The translations under genes were made by a program, and so were the position numbers. Below are positions 4,802 to 5,841 of a stretch of 5,841 nucleotides of DNA, in pieces. The stretch comes from Cyclobacteriaceae bacterium (GTDB taxonomy: Bacteria > Bacteroidota > Bacteroidia > Cytophagales > Cyclobacteriaceae): the NCBI GenBank assembly GCA_013414665.1, contig CP058703.1, positions 2,966,712-2,972,552 on the forward strand, written 5' to 3'. A model generated the notes under the pieces. The model made no database searches. It was given only the letters and a program-made list of their open reading frames with translations, and was not told the origin of the DNA. Each line of letters starts with the position of its first letter. Positions within the stretch are counted from its first letter, which is position 1.

Positions 4802-5383
4802 TCAAGTCATTTTGGTTACTCGATTCTTCACTATGCGACATAGCGTCAAGATTATACTAATGCCAGAAATAAATGAACTAACTATTCTGCTTTTTTCTTT
4901 TTCAACATCTAAATCATGAGCTTCTTCATCTCGAATGATTTTTGCAACCGAAATTAGATGGAAATCTTCCTTTGATATGTATTTATCATGCTGAGCAAGC
5001 TCTAAGTAATCCATAAATGCTGGGCGTTTCCTTCCATTTTTTGTTGCGGTTTGATTTAACCGTACATCTGGTTCGTAAATTTTGTGTAATAGATTTTCAA
5101 TAATCTTAACCAAAGATAATATTGCTTTGGTGTCCTGTTTAATTTCTATAAGTGCAGCAATTTGACCAAGTTCATTAGCTATTTCTGGATCAATGTCCTT
5201 ATTATTTTCGATTAGCTCTTTTAACTTCTGCTTGATTTCCTTGTTTAAATTTTTGTTTTCATCAATTTCCTTCTCAAGGACTTTGATTTTCAAGACCATT
5301 TTCTCTCTATCTATGAATAACCATAGAATTAGAAAACCAGCAGTAACACTCAAAGCTGTGATCCAATCGAATTTCTGACTCAT
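4802..5383 (-). CDS. 193-aa membrane-anchored coiled-coil protein with HEPN/DUF4145-like C-terminus
   Basis: I choose ATG 5383 because it lies 14 bp after the upstream stop and opens MSQKFDW directly before a helix. A longer frame to 5485 would overlap the upstream gene by about 88 bases. Residues 8-24 are one transmembrane helix (ITALSVTAGFLILWLFI). Residues 26-66 are Lys/Glu-rich with heptad spacing, a likely coiled coil. From about 85 a helical domain follows: LVKIIENLLHKIY, FMDYLELAQHDKYISKEDFHLISVAKIIRDEEAHD, with Arg151 and His156 in RDEEAH, and a hydrophobic end. The order 'E.LL..., short loop, I..R...AH' resembles DUF4145/HEPN-type domains, which occur in bacterial defence and toxin systems. 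That resemblance is moderate and I cannot name a function. It forms a pair with the upstream membrane protein. Confidence 0.75.
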   Translation of the reverse strand: MSQKFDWITALSVTAGFLILWLFIDREKMVLKIKVLEKEIDENKNLNKEIKQKLKELIENNKDIDPEIANELGQIAALIEIKQDTKAILSLVKIIENLLHKIYEPDVRLNQTATKNGRKRPAFMDYLELAQHDKYISKEDFHLISVAKIIRDEEAHDLDVEKEKSRIVSSFISGISIILTLCRIVKNRVTKMT

Positions 5384-5397
5384 ATATTCTTGACTTA

Positions 5398-5841
5398 TTA
5401 CATTTGATCTAATACTTCGAACAAGCGCACCGCGTATGCGAATGCAGGAACCTTCACCCAATCTTTTGAAATGATAAACAGCCATAGAAATGAGAGGAGT
5501 ATTAAGCTATAAGTAGAATACCAAAAGGCATTGTGAAAAATCAATGGATTGATAGTTCCGAACTCTTTAATGCAATAGATATAGTTACCAAGGCCTACTA
5601 ATATTATCAGAGATATTGCATAACGCTTCAGCGCCCAAAGATTTCTTCTAAAACCGTAGCTAGTATTCTCCTTAAATAGTAAGTTATAAACCTTTGTATC
5701 CCTGGTTTTGGCAATCATAAATCTTGTCCAGGTGTTATAGATTTCGTCAGCAGCGTTTATGTTATTTGTTTCAAGTTCGATGCTTGGTGTGACATCTATC
5801 GAGCATAATTGAGAAAGCTTGCTGTGATATCTTTTTTGTGT
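5398..5841 (-). CDS. C-terminal part of a two-helix membrane protein (partial at right edge)
   Basis: The frame is open from the right edge to the TAA at 5400-5398, so 147 residues of the C-terminus are visible and the true start lies outside the window. An internal ATG at 5718 is not needed as a start, because upstream codons (ETNNINAADEIYNTWTRF) read like protein. Residues 45-72 are polar and basic (KENTSYGFRRNLWALKR). Two transmembrane helices follow at about 73-91 (RYAISLIILVGLGNYIYCI) and 104-123 (WYSTYSLILLSFLWLFII), then a short amphipathic tail. I do not recognise the family. It is followed after 14 bp by the coiled-coil membrane protein, so the two probably form an operon and may act together at the membrane. 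It is clearly more AT-rich than the genes left of 4572. Confidence 0.75.
   Translation of the reverse strand, partial: TQKRYHSKLSQLCSIDVTPSIELETNNINAADEIYNTWTRFMIAKTRDTKVYNLLFKENTSYGFRRNLWALKRYAISLIILVGLGNYIYCIKEFGTINPLIFHNAFWYSTYSLILLSFLWLFIISKDWVKVPAFAYAVRLFEVLDQM

Noticed and set aside
5384..5485. A longer start at 5485 for the 193-aa protein
   Set aside because: The extra 34 residues overlap the end of the upstream gene in another frame. ATG 5383 has normal spacing and starts directly before the membrane helix.
1..5841. tRNA, rRNA, CRISPR array, transposase or insertion-sequence ends
   Set aside because: I saw no cloverleaf, no regularly spaced repeats with spacers, no DDE or tyrosine recombinase motifs and no terminal inverted repeats.

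Overview
The window looks like Bacteroidota DNA. The reasons are a transglutaminase-like protein of a type I associate with Bacteroidota prophages, weak Shine-Dalgarno signals with A-rich leaders, and a short GC-rich palindrome of a kind common in that phylum. This assignment is an inference from family resemblance, not from a search. Every gene I can support lies on the minus strand, so the operon reads from right to left.

Right part (4802-5841) is visibly more AT-rich. It holds the C-terminal 147 residues of a two-helix membrane protein that runs off the right edge. A 193-aa membrane-anchored coiled-coil protein with a HEPN/DUF4145-like tail follows 14 bp downstream. The 230-bp spacer at 4572-4801 has no gene. 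It carries five helically phased 10-bp direct repeats (4641-4690), immediately followed by a near-palindrome that matches a ParB parS site at 15 of 16 bases (4692-4707), and further small AT-rich palindromes. It resembles a replication, partition or regulatory region.

Left part (1-4571) is one compact operon with short or overlapping junctions. In order of transcription it encodes: a small holin-like membrane protein; an anchored LEA_2/WHy-like protein; a large protein with an N-terminal Cys-His-Asp transglutaminase domain and a long membrane and Thr-rich tail; a 191-aa basic, glycine-rich membrane protein; a protein of about 242 aa with a beta-rich, capsid-like C-terminal domain; a 126-aa beta-rich protein; and the first 46 aa of a protein that shares a motif with the 126-aa one. 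No tail, portal, terminase or baseplate gene is visible. My working hypothesis is the structural module of a tailless, possibly membrane-containing phage or provirus of Bacteroidota.

Two observations stand out. First, several proteins of this operon share a short NGLxG peptide. Two neighbours share the longer SATNGLxG with five of six fixed codons different, so selection acts on the peptide. A processing site for the transglutaminase-fold enzyme, as in viruses with maturation proteases, is a testable explanation. Second, four genes of the operon are each split by what looks like one missing base in an A/T run, all in the same direction. Restoring one base each gives continuous, sensible proteins of 68, 160, 637 and 242 aa. 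Homopolymer undercalling is the simplest explanation. Programmed -1 frameshifting or a decaying provirus are the alternatives.
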